Of a stretch of 64,000 bases of DNA, positions 17,876 through 27,905 are shown piece after piece. A program made the translations under genes and the position numbers. The DNA is taken from positions 1 to 64,000 of the forward strand of contig LRSL01000055.1 of assembly GCA_001563335.1 (NCBI GenBank), written 5' to 3'. The notes under the pieces were generated by a model that saw only the letters and a list, made by a program, of their open reading frames with translations, was not told where the DNA came from and did no database searches. This stretch comes from Candidatus Thorarchaeota archaeon SMTZ1-45. Its GTDB lineage: Archaea > Asgardarchaeota > Thorarchaeia > Thorarchaeales > Thorarchaeaceae. How positions within the stretch are numbered: position 1 is the stretch's first letter; each line of letters opens with the position of its first letter.

Positions 17876-19276
17876 TTAGCTTGGTTTGTAAACACCCTTG
17901 TCACGAGCCCACGAGATCGTTTCTGGGTCGCAACGCTTGAGTTCACGTTCTGGGAAGTCACTCAGGAGGTTCCACCCAATATCAAGAGTCTGCTCAAATG
18001 AACGGTCTTCAAACTCACCTTGGTTGATGAATTCAGTCTCAAATTTATCTGCAAACTTGAGATACTTCTGATCGCGGTCTGTCAAAGCCTCTGATCCTAC
18101 GACTGCAACAAGGTCTCTGAGGTCACGACCTTCAGAGTAAGCATAGTACAGTTGTGCCTGTATTTCCTTGTGATCAAATCGTGTCATTCCTTCACCTATT
18201 CCTTCTTTCATCAATCTGCTCAGTGATGGGCCAGGATCGATTGGTGGAAATATACCTCGTCTGTGTAGTCCTCTTCCAACGATAATCTGGCCTTCAGTGA
18301 TGTAACCAGTGAGGTCTGGGATAGGATGAGTCATATCATCCTGTGGCATGGATAGAATCGGCATCTGAGTGATTGTACCATTTCGCCCATGAATACGACC
18401 AGCTCGTTCATAGATAAGACTGAGATCTGTGTAGAGATAACCAGGATACCCGCGTCGTCCAGGCACCTCAGACCTGGCTGCACTGATCTCTCGAAGAGCC
18501 TCAGCATAGTTAGTCATATCGGTCAGGATTACAAGTACGTGCATATCAGCAGTGTAGGCTAAATACTCAGCAGCTGTGAGCGCCGCTCGTGGAGTGATGA
18601 TACGTTCAATTGCTGGATCATTCGCCAAGTTCAGAAAGAGTGTAGTGTGTTCGAGTGCACCTGTTTCTTCAAAGGACTGCATGAAATATTGTGCCTCAGT
18701 GGCTGTGATACCCATCGCTGCAAACACAATAGCAAAATCACCTTCCTCACCAGGAATCTCTGCTTGTCTTACAATCTGCGCAGCAAGTCTATTATGAGGG
18801 AGTCCGGATCCAGAGAAGATTGGTAGTTTCTGCCCACGGACAAGTGTGTTGAGTCCATCAATCGCAGATACACCAGTTTGGATTGGCTGTCGTGGATATT
18901 GTCGTGCATATGGATTGATGGGTGACCCGTAAATATCCCAATGATCCTCAGCAGTGAGCCGGGGGCCTTTATCCAATGGGTTTCCAGCGCCATCAAGAAC
19001 CCTACCTAGAATCTCAGATGAAACAGGAAGCTTTAGTGTGTCACCTGTGAAACGTACAGCTGTAGTGTCTGTATCAAGTCCGCTTGTCCCTTCAAAGACT
19101 TGGATTACAGCACGGCCCTTTCCTGTTTCTAGAACAGTGCCTGTGAGTAACTCACCAGCGGGTGACCTGATTTTCACAACTTCATTGTATGACACATCGT
19201 GAGTGTTTTCGACGACAAGTAGCGGACCACTTACGTCAGAAACGGTTCTGTAGACGATTGAGGATTCTTTAGACAT
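17876..19276 (-). CDS. atpB: A/V-type ATP synthase subunit B
   Basis: Non-catalytic nucleotide-binding subunit of the A1 head. From the ATG at 19276 it has 466 residues, the family norm: beta-barrel N-terminus ([20 protein letters not shown]), [11 protein letters not shown] in place of a Walker A motif, [16 protein letters not shown], and the [10 protein letters not shown] region and C-terminal helices. The frame runs 29 codons further upstream, but those residues do not fit the family, and GGCGG lies about eight bases before 19276. It is separated from atpA by a uracil-DNA glycosylase gene and a small membrane-protein gene, which is unusual. Confidence 0.96.
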   Translation of the reverse strand: MSKESSIVYRTVSDVSGPLLVVENTHDVSYNEVVKIRSPAGELLTGTVLETGKGRAVIQVFEGTSGLDTDTTAVRFTGDTLKLPVSSEILGRVLDGAGNPLDKGPRLTAEDHWDIYGSPINPYARQYPRQPIQTGVSAIDGLNTLVRGQKLPIFSGSGLPHNRLAAQIVRQAEIPGEEGDFAIVFAAMGITATEAQYFMQSFEETGALEHTTLFLNLANDPAIERIITPRAALTAAEYLAYTADMHVLVILTDMTNYAEALREISAARSEVPGRRGYPGYLYTDLSLIYERAGRIHGRNGTITQMPILSMPQDDMTHPIPDLTGYITEGQIIVGRGLHRRGIFPPIDPGPSLSRLMKEGIGEGMTRFDHKEIQAQLYYAYSEGRDLRDLVAVVGSEALTDRDQKYLKFADKFETEFINQGEFEDRSFEQTLDIGWNLLSDFPERELKRCDPETISWARDKGVYKPS

Positions 19277-19353
19277 TATAGAAACCGCCTTTGTCATGTG
19301 TTCTGTGCTTCGATGTCGTAAAAGTAGCTGAGTTTTAAGAGTTGCGAAGTGCT

Positions 19354-19869
19354 CTACAGCCATGCGGCAACATGAAAGAAGGCAAGAATCGGAGCCAGCA
19401 ATAGGGCTCGAACAATTAGAGACTTGCCCTTTCCAGTCATATCATTTGCGCTGGGGGTGAAGTATAAGATAGCACCAGCAAGCAGACAGATTGCAACAAT
19501 AGCATCCCCTAGCCAGACCAGTATCGAGATTATCTCCGCATCAGTCATACCAAGGAGATGAAGCCAGGCGCTTGTTGCACTTTCAACTGTGATTGTTTCA
19601 ACTCCACTGAGCTGAGCGAGTAGATTTATGATAAGGGGCCCACCGAAGAAAAGAACTATGCCTGCTGCAACCAAGGATTTTGCTAGACCATCGCTAAGCC
19701 CAGTTGCATATATCATCATGCCAATCAGGATGAAAATTAGGTAACCACGAATTGCCAGTGCAAAAAGAGCATTGAGTATCTCGCCTAATGTGCTGAACCA
19801 AGTATCAGGCAGTGGTATATCAAATGGCGACTGTATCAATAGAAGCACTAGATTGCCCATGTGACTCAC
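19354..19869 (-). CDS. Small multi-pass membrane protein of unknown function between atpA and atpB
   Basis: 171 residues with four or five hydrophobic spans (around 28-60, 64-90, 112-135, 150-170) and short loops. Not recognised as an ATPase subunit: it has neither the conserved glutamate of the c/K ring nor the length of subunit I/a. The layout of paired hydrophobic helices recalls small TrbC/VirB2-like proteins, but this is weak. GTG start, or ATG three codons later. Its position suggests co-expression with the ATPase head subunits. Confidence 0.7.
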   Translation of the reverse strand: MSHMGNLVLLLIQSPFDIPLPDTWFSTLGEILNALFALAIRGYLIFILIGMMIYATGLSDGLAKSLVAAGIVLFFGGPLIINLLAQLSGVETITVESATSAWLHLLGMTDAEIISILVWLGDAIVAICLLAGAILYFTPSANDMTGKGKSLIVRALLLAPILAFFHVAAWL

Positions 19870-19904
19870 AGAAGAGAGTTAGCATGATTGGATATAATGA
19901 CCAC

Positions 19905-20456
19905 TCAAACGAGCTCTTGTTTTAGAACTTGAAAATCTTCTCTCATTCGGTTTTTGACCTTAGGGAATCTGAGTGCAGCTGCTGGGTGGTAGGTCATGAA
20001 GTATTTTCTATCATCGATCTCATGGAACTGGCCATGTGCTTCTGAAACCTTCCGTGGACCGAGAAGTGAAGTGATTGCCACCCCTCCCAAGAGAACTACA
20101 ACTTTGGGATTGATTATCTCAATCTGCTGTTCAAGATATGGTCTGCACGTGTTGATTTCGGCCTGAGTAGGAGTCCGATTCCTTGGGGGTCTTGACTTTA
20201 AGATGGATGTTATGAAGACATTATCTCTTGAGAAACCTATCTCTTGAATCATTGACGTTAGGAATTCACCAGATCTTCCAACAAATGGACGACCAGTTTC
20301 ATCCTCACTCGCACCAGGAGCTTCACCTATAAACATCACTTCTGAGTCCACTGAGCCTTCCCCAGGAACTGCATTGATACGTGTCTTATGTAGAGGACAA
20401 AGTGTGCAATTTCTGATTACATCATGTAATGCTTCAAGCTGCTTTTTTCGTGTCAT
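19905..20456 (-). CDS. udg: Family 4-type uracil-DNA glycosylase with an altered iron-sulfur ligand
   Basis: Removes uracil from DNA at the start of base excision repair. 183 residues. Motifs: CTLC (C17, C20), the catalytic GEAPGASEDETGRPFVGRSGE, RPPRNRTP, C104 in INTCRPYL, and the second motif MTYHPAAALR. Family 4 enzymes bind a 4Fe-4S cluster with four cysteines, the third in KCRPP. Here that residue is a serine (S88 in LKSRPP), confirmed by the codon TCA on the minus strand. The cluster may be absent, three-ligated or serine-ligated. The gene sits between atpA and the small membrane-protein gene. Confidence 0.93.
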   Translation of the reverse strand: MTRKKQLEALHDVIRNCTLCPLHKTRINAVPGEGSVDSEVMFIGEAPGASEDETGRPFVGRSGEFLTSMIQEIGFSRDNVFITSILKSRPPRNRTPTQAEINTCRPYLEQQIEIINPKVVVLLGGVAITSLLGPRKVSEAHGQFHEIDDRKYFMTYHPAAALRFPKVKNRMREDFQVLKQELV

Positions 20457-20520
20457 GTCTAGTTACTATATCACAATCTTAGCGATAAAAGCCACGAATT
20501 TCCAGATTACCGCTCACATA

Positions 20521-22329
20521 CTATTTTGCACTTTCTTGATACAACAGACCAGATTCGGACATCTCTTGAAACAGTGATTGAAACTCGCCTTCCATCTTCC
20601 GCTCTATTGCATCCATTGTTTCATCATACGAGTCCCAAGGTGCAATCTTCATTCTCGCAATGTTATCTAGAACACTGAGCTCTAGGATTCTTCGAACATG
20701 AACACCTAGCTGCACAGCTTCTGTCATCTTCTTTGTGAAGTTGATGATGATTCTCAACATACGATAGGTCTTACCCATAGGAGAGAATGTGTCAATCTCA
20801 TGAAGTGCACTCTGTGTCAGAAAGTCTTCCTTAATCATCCGTGCAGCTTCTAAAACTGCACGTTCAGATTCAGGAAGTGCATCAGGTCCAACAAGCTGTA
20901 CAATCTCTCTTAGTTCTTGATCTTTCTGCAAGAGAGCTAATGCTTCCTTTACTAGCTCTGGCCAGTCATTTCCCATGTTCATTCTTTGCCACTTCTCAAG
21001 AGTACCAAAGTATAGAGAATAGCTTGTCAGAGTGTTAATAGCAGGGAAGAATCTTCGGGCTGCAAGATCCTTATCAAGTGCCCAGAACACTTTAACGATC
21101 CTAAGAGTTGCTTGAGTGACTGGTTCTGAGAAGTCACCTCCAGGGGGTGAAACAGCCCCGCAGATTGTAATTGAGCCAAGTGTTTCTTTAGACCCAAGTG
21201 TCTTCACTCTACCACCACGCTCATAGAACTGAGCTAGTCGTGAACCAAGATAGGCAGGATAGCCCTCTTCAGATGGCAGCTGTCCGAGACGACCTGAAAT
21301 CTCTCGTAGTGCCTCAGCCCAACGGGAGGTTGAATCAGCCATAAGTGCTACGTCAAAGCCTTGGTCTCTGAAATATTCAGCAAGCGTGACAGCTACATAG
21401 ATAGATGCTTCACGCGCTGCCACTGGCATATTAGATGTATTGGCAATCAGAACTGTCCGTTCCATCAGGGGACGACCTGTCTTTGGGTCTTTCAGATGTG
21501 GCCACTCCTCAAGTGCCTCTGTCATCTCATTCCCACGTTCACCACAACCAACATAGACAACAACTTGTGCGTCTGCCCACTTAGCAAACTGATGGAGTGC
21601 GACTGTTTTTCCGGTCCCGAAACCACCTGGGATAGCACCAGTACCACCCTTTGCTTGGGGCATGAATGTATCAATGACGCGCTGTCCCGTCACCAAAGGG
21701 GTATCCATTCCAACACGTTCTTTGAAGGAACGACCCACTCTGACGGGGGTTCTCTGCATCATCATGACATTATGGACATCACCATGTTGATCTTTCACTT
21801 TACAGATAGTTTCATTGACTGTGTACTCGCCCTTCTTAACTATCTCAACAATCTCGCCCTTCACTCCAAAGGGAATGAGAATTCTGGATGTGATGATACC
21901 TGTTTCAGGCACCTCACCAATGATGTCGCCAGGTTCAACATTGTCGCCTACTTTTACGGTGGGATTGAACTCCCATTTCTTCTCTTTGTTAAGACCTTCA
22001 ACACTGAGCCCTCTTGTTATGAAGTCACCAGACATTTCTCGTAGGTCGGGTAGTGGTCTCTGAATACCATCATAGATTGATCCCAGAAGACCAGGTCCAA
22101 GTTCTACTGAAAGAGAGTCCCCTGTGGCTTCAACTGGCTCACCAGGAGCAACACCAGATGTTTCCTCATAGACCTGGGCTGTGAACTCTTCTTCTCCAAC
22201 TTCAATCACTTCGCCAATTAGCTTTTGGTGTCCTACTCGCACGACTTCGTACATACGAACAGCAGGAATACCAGAGCACTTGACTACGGGTCCTGCAATA
22301 CTTTCAATACGCCCAGTTTGTCTAGTCAA
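20521..22329 (-). CDS. atpA: A/V-type ATP synthase catalytic subunit A
   Basis: Catalytic subunit of the A1 head. 602 residues. N-terminal barrel [15 protein letters not shown], the bulge domain (about 110-195), the P-loop GGFGTGKT at 235-242, [31 protein letters not shown] and [15 protein letters not shown]. No intein is present, unlike some archaeal atpA genes. TTG start with GGAGATAT eight to twelve bases upstream. atpF precedes it by 27 bases on the same strand. Confidence 0.97.
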   Translation of the reverse strand: MTRQTGRIESIAGPVVKCSGIPAVRMYEVVRVGHQKLIGEVIEVGEEEFTAQVYEETSGVAPGEPVEATGDSLSVELGPGLLGSIYDGIQRPLPDLREMSGDFITRGLSVEGLNKEKKWEFNPTVKVGDNVEPGDIIGEVPETGIITSRILIPFGVKGEIVEIVKKGEYTVNETICKVKDQHGDVHNVMMMQRTPVRVGRSFKERVGMDTPLVTGQRVIDTFMPQAKGGTGAIPGGFGTGKTVALHQFAKWADAQVVVYVGCGERGNEMTEALEEWPHLKDPKTGRPLMERTVLIANTSNMPVAAREASIYVAVTLAEYFRDQGFDVALMADSTSRWAEALREISGRLGQLPSEEGYPAYLGSRLAQFYERGGRVKTLGSKETLGSITICGAVSPPGGDFSEPVTQATLRIVKVFWALDKDLAARRFFPAINTLTSYSLYFGTLEKWQRMNMGNDWPELVKEALALLQKDQELREIVQLVGPDALPESERAVLEAARMIKEDFLTQSALHEIDTFSPMGKTYRMLRIIINFTKKMTEAVQLGVHVRRILELSVLDNIARMKIAPWDSYDETMDAIERKMEGEFQSLFQEMSESGLLYQESAK

Positions 22330-22356
22330 TGTTCATATCTCCAGTTTGGTCTTAGC

Positions 22357-22680
22357 CTAGATGTTAATCTCGATTCCAACAGCTCTGCGAATCAGCTCTT
22401 TTAGCACTGTTTCATAGGCGCCAGTGGTTCCATTTCTGTCTGGTACCAGCAATATAACTGGTATGGGTGATTGTGAGAACTCAACGATTGTATCTTCTAC
22501 TTCCGCAGCTAATGGTTCGGTGATGATGATAAGTCCCATAGCGGGGTCTCTGAAGAACTGATAGAGCAGATCACGGGTTTCCGCTGGAGTTTTTGGAATA
22601 GCACACTCGCTCACACCGACCAACCGAAATCCGGTGACTGTGTCCCTATCACCAATCACTGCAATCTTATCACTCGACAT
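22357..22680 (-). CDS. atpF: A/V-type ATP synthase subunit F
   Basis: Central-stalk subunit F, 107 residues from the ATG at 22680: KIAVIGDRDTVTGFRLVGV, then LIIITEPLAAEV and PVILLVPDRNG, the typical CheY-like fold of this subunit. The open frame continues 48 codons upstream across the gap after pyrI, but that part is unrelated to the family. It precedes atpA, so F-A order is kept while B is displaced. Subunits C, D, E, H, I and K are not in this window. Confidence 0.9.
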   Translation of the reverse strand: MSSDKIAVIGDRDTVTGFRLVGVSECAIPKTPAETRDLLYQFFRDPAMGLIIITEPLAAEVEDTIVEFSQSPIPVILLVPDRNGTTGAYETVLKELIRRAVGIEINI

Positions 22681-22763
22681 GGTAGATACCACTGTAGTCG
22701 GACTTGGCTCATGCTTTAGCTGTCCACTAAAAAGCATTTGGAATGAACATGATTGATAGAAAT

Positions 22764-23258
22764 CTAACCTGCAAATTGAGTAATGATGTCTTGCTCCTCG
22801 ACAATTGTCCAGCAATACAGACATTTTAGCTGAACAGGGGTTCTAGAAACTACCTCATACTTGCTATGGATTGGTTCGCGCTCTTTATTTGTCACACACC
22901 GCTGATTAGGACATTTAAAGATGTCAGCAATTATCTCAGGTAGCTGAACACGTGTCTTCTTTATGACTTTGAAGTCCTCAATAAGATTGATTGTAGCCTC
23001 TGGTGCGACAAGTGCAATTCGTGCAACCTCTTCTTCTTTGAGAAATCGATGCTCAACTTTCACAATGTCTTTTTTCCCTATCTTTGAACTGGTTATGTTC
23101 ATAGCTAGAGAAACAACATTCCCATCCTTCCCTGTGATTCCTAGAATCTTTAGAACCTCTAGAGCTTTTCCAGCTCTGATATGATCAATCACAGTTCCAT
23201 CATGAATCTTGACAATTCTGATTTTTTCAGTACCAACTTTCTCAGACATATAAGACAC
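22764..23258 (-). CDS. pyrI: Aspartate carbamoyltransferase regulatory chain
   Basis: Nucleotide-binding regulatory subunit of aspartate transcarbamoylase (pyrimidine synthesis). 164 residues. N-terminal allosteric domain (IVKIHDGTVIDHIRAGKAL, LKILGI) and C-terminal zinc domain with FKCPNQRC and LKCLYC, i.e. C-x4-C and C-x2-C. The catalytic gene pyrB is not adjacent: upstream is the divergent srp54 gene, and downstream are the ATPase genes. GTG start, or ATG three codons later. Confidence 0.94.
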   Translation of the reverse strand: MSYMSEKVGTEKIRIVKIHDGTVIDHIRAGKALEVLKILGITGKDGNVVSLAMNITSSKIGKKDIVKVEHRFLKEEEVARIALVAPEATINLIEDFKVIKKTRVQLPEIIADIFKCPNQRCVTNKEREPIHSKYEVVSRTPVQLKCLYCWTIVEEQDIITQFAG

Positions 23259-23388
23259 ACGCAGCTCGTCATATCATTCACCCAGTTTTAGACCTTATCA
23301 TTCAGAGCGCGAAAAACGTTCATCTTCTCAAAGGCGAAGGTTGATATGGACAACCGCTTGAACAGTCCCAGAAAACGGTGGAATTGTC

Positions 23389-24726
23389 TTGGTTTTAGAA
23401 GGTCTAGGAAAGTCACTGAACTCCGCTCTAAAGAGGCTGTTTGGCGCAAGCGTAGTAGACGAGGAACTCGTGAAGGAGCTAGTGAAGGATATCCAACGTG
23501 CATTGCTAGTTGCTGATGTTGATGTCAATCTTGTGATGGCAATAACCAAGAGAGTACAAGAACAAGCATTGGATGAAAGACTGCCAAGAGGTGTGTCCCG
23601 TCGTGAACATATTGTCCGTGTTGTGTGGGACACCTTAGCCTTCTTTCTTGGGGAAAAGACCGTCCCTCTAACAATCAATCCAGGAAAACCCAACCTTGTC
23701 ATGATGGTTGGCATTCAAGGATCTGGTAAAACAACCACAATCGGAAAATTGGCACGTTACTACCAGAAGAGAGGTATCAGGACTGGAGTGATTTGCGCAG
23801 ACAACTTTAGACCTGGAGCATATAATCAATTGAAGCAGTTGGCTGAGAAATCAAATGTGCCCTTCTGGGGAGATGAGAGTGAAAAGGATGCCATAAAACT
23901 AGCAAAGCAAGGCGTCAGAGAGATGCAAAAGAAGGGAATCGAGCTCATCCTCTTGGACACCTCAGGTAGACACAGAGAAGAAACAGGGCTAATCAAGGAG
24001 ATGCGCGATATCTCAAAGAGCGTGAAACCTCAGGAGATTGTGCTTGTAGTAGATGGTACTCTTGGTCAACAGGCAGGGGTCCAAGCGGCTGCATTCAAGA
24101 AAGCCACAGATATTGGATCGATAATAGTGACCAAGCTTGATGGAAGTGCCAAGGGAGGTGGTGCCCTCTCTGCAGTGGCTGCAACTCAAGCACCTATCAA
24201 ATTCATTGGCCTTGGAGAGGGGATGGATGCGATCGAACCTTTCAATCCAACAAAATTTGTTGGACGTCTTCTTGGTATGTCAGACATCCGAGGACTGATT
24301 GAGAAGGTCAAAGAGGCCCAGATAGAGGTTGAAGAAGATGCAGCTAAACGAATCATGAAGGGACAATTCACACTAAAAGACATGATGGCTCAAATGAAGC
24401 AACTCAAAAAGATGGGGCCTATCGGAAAAGTAATGGAGATGTTGGGGCTTCAATACAAACTTCCTGATGGCATTGCTGAGATTCAAGAAGAGAACATGAA
24501 ACGTTGGGAAGTCATTATGAATTCAATGACCAAGGCAGAGCTGGAAGAACCCAAGCTGATCAAATCATCAAGAATCAAGCGTATTGCGAAAGGTTCTGGA
24601 ACCTCTCAGAAGGACGTTAGAGACCTCTTGAAGCAGCATGACCAGATGAAGAAGATGATGAAACACATGGGAAAGCAGCGACGCGGGCGAAAGGGAGCTA
24701 TCCCTGGTTTTCCAGGACTCCAATGA
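23389..24726 (+). CDS. srp54: Signal recognition particle 54 kDa protein
   Basis: GTPase that binds signal peptides and 7S RNA and targets ribosomes to the membrane. 445 residues: N domain (1-85), G domain with [18 protein letters not shown] near 107, [25 protein letters not shown], and a methionine-rich M domain from about 300 with the RNA-binding [16 protein letters not shown] start supported by GGTGG seven bases upstream. Divergent from pyrI with a 130-base shared promoter region. Confidence 0.96.
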   Translation: MVLEGLGKSLNSALKRLFGASVVDEELVKELVKDIQRALLVADVDVNLVMAITKRVQEQALDERLPRGVSRREHIVRVVWDTLAFFLGEKTVPLTINPGKPNLVMMVGIQGSGKTTTIGKLARYYQKRGIRTGVICADNFRPGAYNQLKQLAEKSNVPFWGDESEKDAIKLAKQGVREMQKKGIELILLDTSGRHREETGLIKEMRDISKSVKPQEIVLVVDGTLGQQAGVQAAAFKKATDIGSIIVTKLDGSAKGGGALSAVAATQAPIKFIGLGEGMDAIEPFNPTKFVGRLLGMSDIRGLIEKVKEAQIEVEEDAAKRIMKGQFTLKDMMAQMKQLKKMGPIGKVMEMLGLQYKLPDGIAEIQEENMKRWEVIMNSMTKAELEEPKLIKSSRIKRIAKGSGTSQKDVRDLLKQHDQMKKMMKHMGKQRRGRKGAIPGFPGLQ

Positions 24727-24750
24727 ATGCATCCATAGGTTACCAAAGTT

Positions 24751-25212
24751 GTGATGCTCATGCGTCATTATCTAGTGAGATTCGAAAAGTTTCCAATAGA
24801 TAAGAGATCTGTAAGAGCAGGTCAAAACAGCCCCGAAGTTGTGACTGCATGCAGATGCATCAATGTTGGACTATTTCTATCAGGAAGCCTTAGGCAAGAC
24901 GTGGCAGTGTCCATAGCAATAGGAGTTCCGGATGATTTGATAGTGATTTCATTTCTTGGAAAATCATTGAGAAGGGTTTCGCCAGAGGAGAGGTCAATTT
25001 CTTTTTTCCTGTTAAAGTCAATTGAAAAGGCGCAGAATCTCAAGATTGATGATATGTTCACTATGGACAATGGAATCGAATTGATACGAGCTTCAAATGA
25101 AAAGATCTTAGAGCTATGGGCCTCTGAAATTATTCAAGTTCCCTCATCCAATCCAGAAAGGTATATTCTCGACACCAACCTGTCTGCAGATAGGATAGAA
25201 AACAAACCATGA
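24751..25212 (+). CDS. trmY: TrmY-family tRNA pseudouridine-54 N1-methyltransferase, apparently truncated
   Basis: SPOUT-fold enzyme that methylates pseudouridine 54 of tRNA. The body matches TrmY (VTACRCINVGLFLSGSLRQDV, VISFLGKSLRRVSPEERSISFF). The family continues after the IEN motif with PVF-x-GDH-x-G and about 30 further residues that build the knotted SAM site. Here a TGA follows IENKP, and only 34 bases remain before the next gene. With 153 residues against about 190-200, the SAM loop is missing in every frame. In-frame GTG (24751), ATG (24754) and ATG (24760) are all possible starts; MRHYLVRF at 24760 fits the family best. Confidence 0.78.
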   Translation: MMLMRHYLVRFEKFPIDKRSVRAGQNSPEVVTACRCINVGLFLSGSLRQDVAVSIAIGVPDDLIVISFLGKSLRRVSPEERSISFFLLKSIEKAQNLKIDDMFTMDNGIELIRASNEKILELWASEIIQVPSSNPERYILDTNLSADRIENKP

Positions 25213-25246
25213 AGAAAGCTTCATAATCACAGAGTTTCTGTTTTCA

Positions 25247-26449
25247 GTGAAATCAGCCGATGGGTGTGATTCTTTGCCTACCAATGTTACCCCAGAATTC
25301 GACAAGCAGAGGATTATTTACGAGGAAACAGAAGACCTCGCTCAGCGGATAGTAGAGCTTGAAAAACTTCTATCTCTTGCACCTAGACACAAGGGTGCAG
25401 AGAGAATGGTGGGGGACTACAGAAAGAAGTTGGCTACACTCAAAGCTCAGTTTGAGAAGAAACGAGAACAGGAACGTGCGCGTCGAAGTGGTAGTTCAGA
25501 TGAGGGTGTTATACGAAAAGAGGGGGCTGGTCAAATCTGTCTTATTGGCGTCACAAACAGCGGAAAATCATCGCTGATCAATGCAGTCACTAATGCAGAA
25601 TTTGATGTTGGTGACTATCCATTCACAACACCAATTCCCACTCCTGCCATGTTAACTCTGGAGGACATCAATATTCAATTGGTGGAACTTCCAGGCGTCT
25701 TTGAAGGCAGCAATGAAGCAGGAATTGGTCGGCAAGCATTATCCGTAGCTAGAAATACTGATTGTATTGCTCTGGTTATTGACCTCTCTCAGGATATTGA
25801 GCAGCAGATGAGGATTATTCTTGGGGAGTTGGATGCCGCCCGAATTCGTCTTAACAAGGAGAAGTCTGCAATCAGGATTGAGAGAGTTGGTCTGGGGGGT
25901 CATATGATCTACGGTGCCCAGAATTTTCAAGGTGACATTGAAGAGGTCAAGGAATATCTCAAAGCACGTAGAATCACAAACATAATTGTACGGTTTCAAA
26001 AACCAGCCACATTCGAACAGCTAGTTGATGCAATGGACTCAAGTGTTGCATATGTTCGAGCAATGATTATTGCCACAAAGGGTGACGCAGAGGGGTCTGA
26101 GGCTAGATTCAAGGAGCTTGAAGAGAATTACAGCCATCGCTTTGACATAATCCCAACCTCCGCCTTGAGAAAAGAGAATCTTGATGGCATGAGCTGGGCA
26201 TTCTATGAGCATCTTGATATTCTTAGGGTCTATACAAAGATTCCAGGAAAAAAGAGAGAGGACAAACCCATTGTACTTCCTGAGGGTTCAGTAGTTGAGG
26301 ATGCTGCACGAAAGGTGCACAAGGAACTCTTTGTGGAAAGGTTCCGCTCAGCTGTCATACTACGAGACAATGACAAGATCAGGAGGAGAACTGTAGGTCT
26401 CAGTTATCCGCTTCAGGATGGAGATGTATTACAGCTTGCCCACAGGTAG
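25247..26449 (+). CDS. OBG/DRG-type GTPase with TGS domain
   Basis: Ribosome-associated GTPase of the OBG/DRG group, 400 residues. An N-terminal basic coiled coil (about 20-85) is followed by the G domain: G1 GVTNSGKSS, G2 in YPFTTPIPTPA, G3 VELPG (the usual Asp is Glu), G4 ATKGD (variant of NKxD) and G5 TSAL. The last 60 residues form a TGS domain (IVLPEGSVVEDAARKVHKEL, YPLQDGDVLQL). GTG start. DRG members act in translation with partner proteins; the neighbours here are RNA methyltransferase genes and L10e. Confidence 0.88.
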   Translation: MKSADGCDSLPTNVTPEFDKQRIIYEETEDLAQRIVELEKLLSLAPRHKGAERMVGDYRKKLATLKAQFEKKREQERARRSGSSDEGVIRKEGAGQICLIGVTNSGKSSLINAVTNAEFDVGDYPFTTPIPTPAMLTLEDINIQLVELPGVFEGSNEAGIGRQALSVARNTDCIALVIDLSQDIEQQMRIILGELDAARIRLNKEKSAIRIERVGLGGHMIYGAQNFQGDIEEVKEYLKARRITNIIVRFQKPATFEQLVDAMDSSVAYVRAMIIATKGDAEGSEARFKELEENYSHRFDIIPTSALRKENLDGMSWAFYEHLDILRVYTKIPGKKREDKPIVLPEGSVVEDAARKVHKELFVERFRSAVILRDNDKIRRRTVGLSYPLQDGDVLQLAHR

Positions 26450-26458
26450 GGATGGCAT

Positions 26459-27196
26459 TTGACAGAGTTTCCAAACCTGGTTGTAGTTCTAGTTGGTCCA
26501 GAGAATCCCGGGAACACCGGGTCTGTGGCCAGAGCTTTAGGGAACTTCGGAGTGAACGAGCTAAGAATAGTTGGGGAAGACCATCGACAGGACCAATTTG
26601 CTCAGATGCTCTCAGTGCACGCTCATGAGATTTTGAACAATGCGGGAGTTTTTAAGAGCCTAGGTTCTGCCCTTGCTGATATTGACTTAGCGTGGGCTGC
26701 AACTGCAAGAACAGGTGGAAATCACAGCGTCACAAGAGCCTTGGTGCCTCTCTCTGAATTGCCTGATCCAAATGCGCTTGAAGGTCGTATTGCACTAGTC
26801 TTTGGAAGAGAGAGTACAGGATTGTTCAACGATGAGATAGCGTTGTGTGACCTTGCCTTTACAATTCCAGCTTCGAAGGAATATCCAAGTCTAAACCTCA
26901 GTCATGCGGTGTCAATTGTACTTTATCATCTGTTCTCAAAATTCGCTCCAGAAGAGCCACGAAGGCCCTATGAGACGCGAGCAGCAACATATCAGGAACG
27001 AGAACAGGTGTACAAATTTTATGATGCTATAGTGGATCATTTGAACCTAAAGGAGCATAAAATCCCAATCGCGAAACAGGTCTTCAGAAATCTTCTAGGA
27101 AGGGCCTATATGACAGGGAGAGAGGTCTCTACACTTACTGGAGTCATCAGACGAATCAGTGAACTTGTAAATGAGCGCGAAAAGCCTGAAGATTAG
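26459..27196 (+). CDS. TrmJ/TrmH-family SPOUT RNA methyltransferase
   Basis: Ribose 2'-O-methyltransferase of the TrmJ type, which modifies tRNA position 32 or related sites. 245 residues. Motifs: VLVGPENPGNTGSVARALGNFG, LVFGRESTGLFNDEI and the SAM-knot segment IPASKEYPSLNLSHAVSIVLY. A C-terminal helical extension (QEREQVYKFYDAIVDHL) fits TrmJ. TTG start with AGGTAGGGATGG just upstream. It ends in a four-base overlap with the convergent L10e gene. Confidence 0.88.
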   Translation: MTEFPNLVVVLVGPENPGNTGSVARALGNFGVNELRIVGEDHRQDQFAQMLSVHAHEILNNAGVFKSLGSALADIDLAWAATARTGGNHSVTRALVPLSELPDPNALEGRIALVFGRESTGLFNDEIALCDLAFTIPASKEYPSLNLSHAVSIVLYHLFSKFAPEEPRRPYETRAATYQEREQVYKFYDAIVDHLNLKEHKIPIAKQVFRNLLGRAYMTGREVSTLTGVIRRISELVNEREKPED

Positions 27197-27732
27197 TTCC
27201 CATAGCCCATCTTACGTTTCAGTTCAGGGTCAATCTTGTCGAAGACTATCTTGCATGGAGTAGGCATCTTTGGTGCTGCTTTCTTTAGGGCGGTCATTGC
27301 TGGACCTATGTGTCGAGGGTTCACTCTAACTGTAATCAACGGTTGTCCTGGTCGAACTCGTGCGGCGAGCCCTATTACTTTGCCCCATGCCCTTCGCATT
27401 CCATCCTGAACACGGTCTGCACCAGCTCCGGAGATCATCTTATTCTCACGGAGATAGTGGTAGGGTTTGACACGCATCCGCAGGTGATAGTTCTGTCTAC
27501 CTACCTTCTTGGTCATCTCCCTGTTGGAGGCAATACGTGCAGCCTCAAGGGCTTGATGTCTAATCTGGCATCTTTCAAGACCAACCAGGGATAGCTCAAC
27601 CTCAAATACACCGCTTGCGTCACCCATGTCAAAGCTAGTCAATCTGCTAGGGGGCTGTCTATGAATATACCGCCGCCTGACAAATGGCTGTCTATCACAT
27701 TCTCTGTAACAATGACCTGGTCGCTTTCCCAT
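27193..27732 (-). CDS. rpl10e: 50S ribosomal protein L10e (uL16)
   Basis: Large-subunit protein near the peptidyl-transferase centre and the 5S RNA. 179 residues from the ATG at 27732: GKRPGHCYRECDRQPFVRRR, RPGQPLITVRVNPRH and the C-terminal KIVFDKIDPELKRKMGY. The frame begins four codons earlier with GTG, but GGTGAT lies directly before 27732. The 5' end and promoter of this gene are duplicated in diverged form at 34893-35000. Confidence 0.95.
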   Translation of the reverse strand: MGKRPGHCYRECDRQPFVRRRYIHRQPPSRLTSFDMGDASGVFEVELSLVGLERCQIRHQALEAARIASNREMTKKVGRQNYHLRMRVKPYHYLRENKMISGAGADRVQDGMRRAWGKVIGLAARVRPGQPLITVRVNPRHIGPAMTALKKAAPKMPTPCKIVFDKIDPELKRKMGYGN

Positions 27733-27817
27733 AATCATCACCAATTGGTCCTTTAGCCTAGTAGCTGGCTAGAACTACTCGAAACCGCGGGGATTCCAAT
27801 AAAAGGATTATGGACTA
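27708..27817. repeat. Duplicated segment, source copy: L10e promoter, leader and first codons
   Basis: This stretch aligns over its whole length, with one or two single-base gaps, to 34893-35000. Shared blocks include CCCATAATCATCAC (reverse of the gene start), AATTGGTC, AGAACTACTCGAA, CGGGGA and GATTATGGACT. Identity is roughly three quarters by eye. It covers about nine codons of rpl10e, its ribosome binding site and the upstream promoter region. Confidence 0.75.
27797..27806 (-). promoter_or_regulatory. TATA-like box of the L10e gene
   Basis: On the minus strand this reads CCTTTTATTG, about 66 bases before the L10e start, allowing a leader of about 40 bases. In the duplicated copy near 34990 the same place reads ATCATTGTAC, so the box has been lost there. 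Confidence 0.4.
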
Positions 27818-27905
27818 GACCTTGAAGAAAAGATTGCAATTCGAGAAGGGAGCATTGGTTCGATTCGTCTAGTCAAATGATGACGATAACTGCAGGACTA
27901 GCCCA

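Noticed and set aside
22681-22824. N-terminal extension of ATPase subunit F
   Set aside because: It overlaps pyrI and does not match the family; the ATG at 22680 gives the normal length.
27745-27880. Possible tRNA near the L10e promoter (GTAG...CTAC and GGTTCGATTC)
   Set aside because: The apparent arms are at the wrong spacing, the T-stem does not pair and no acceptor stem closes it.
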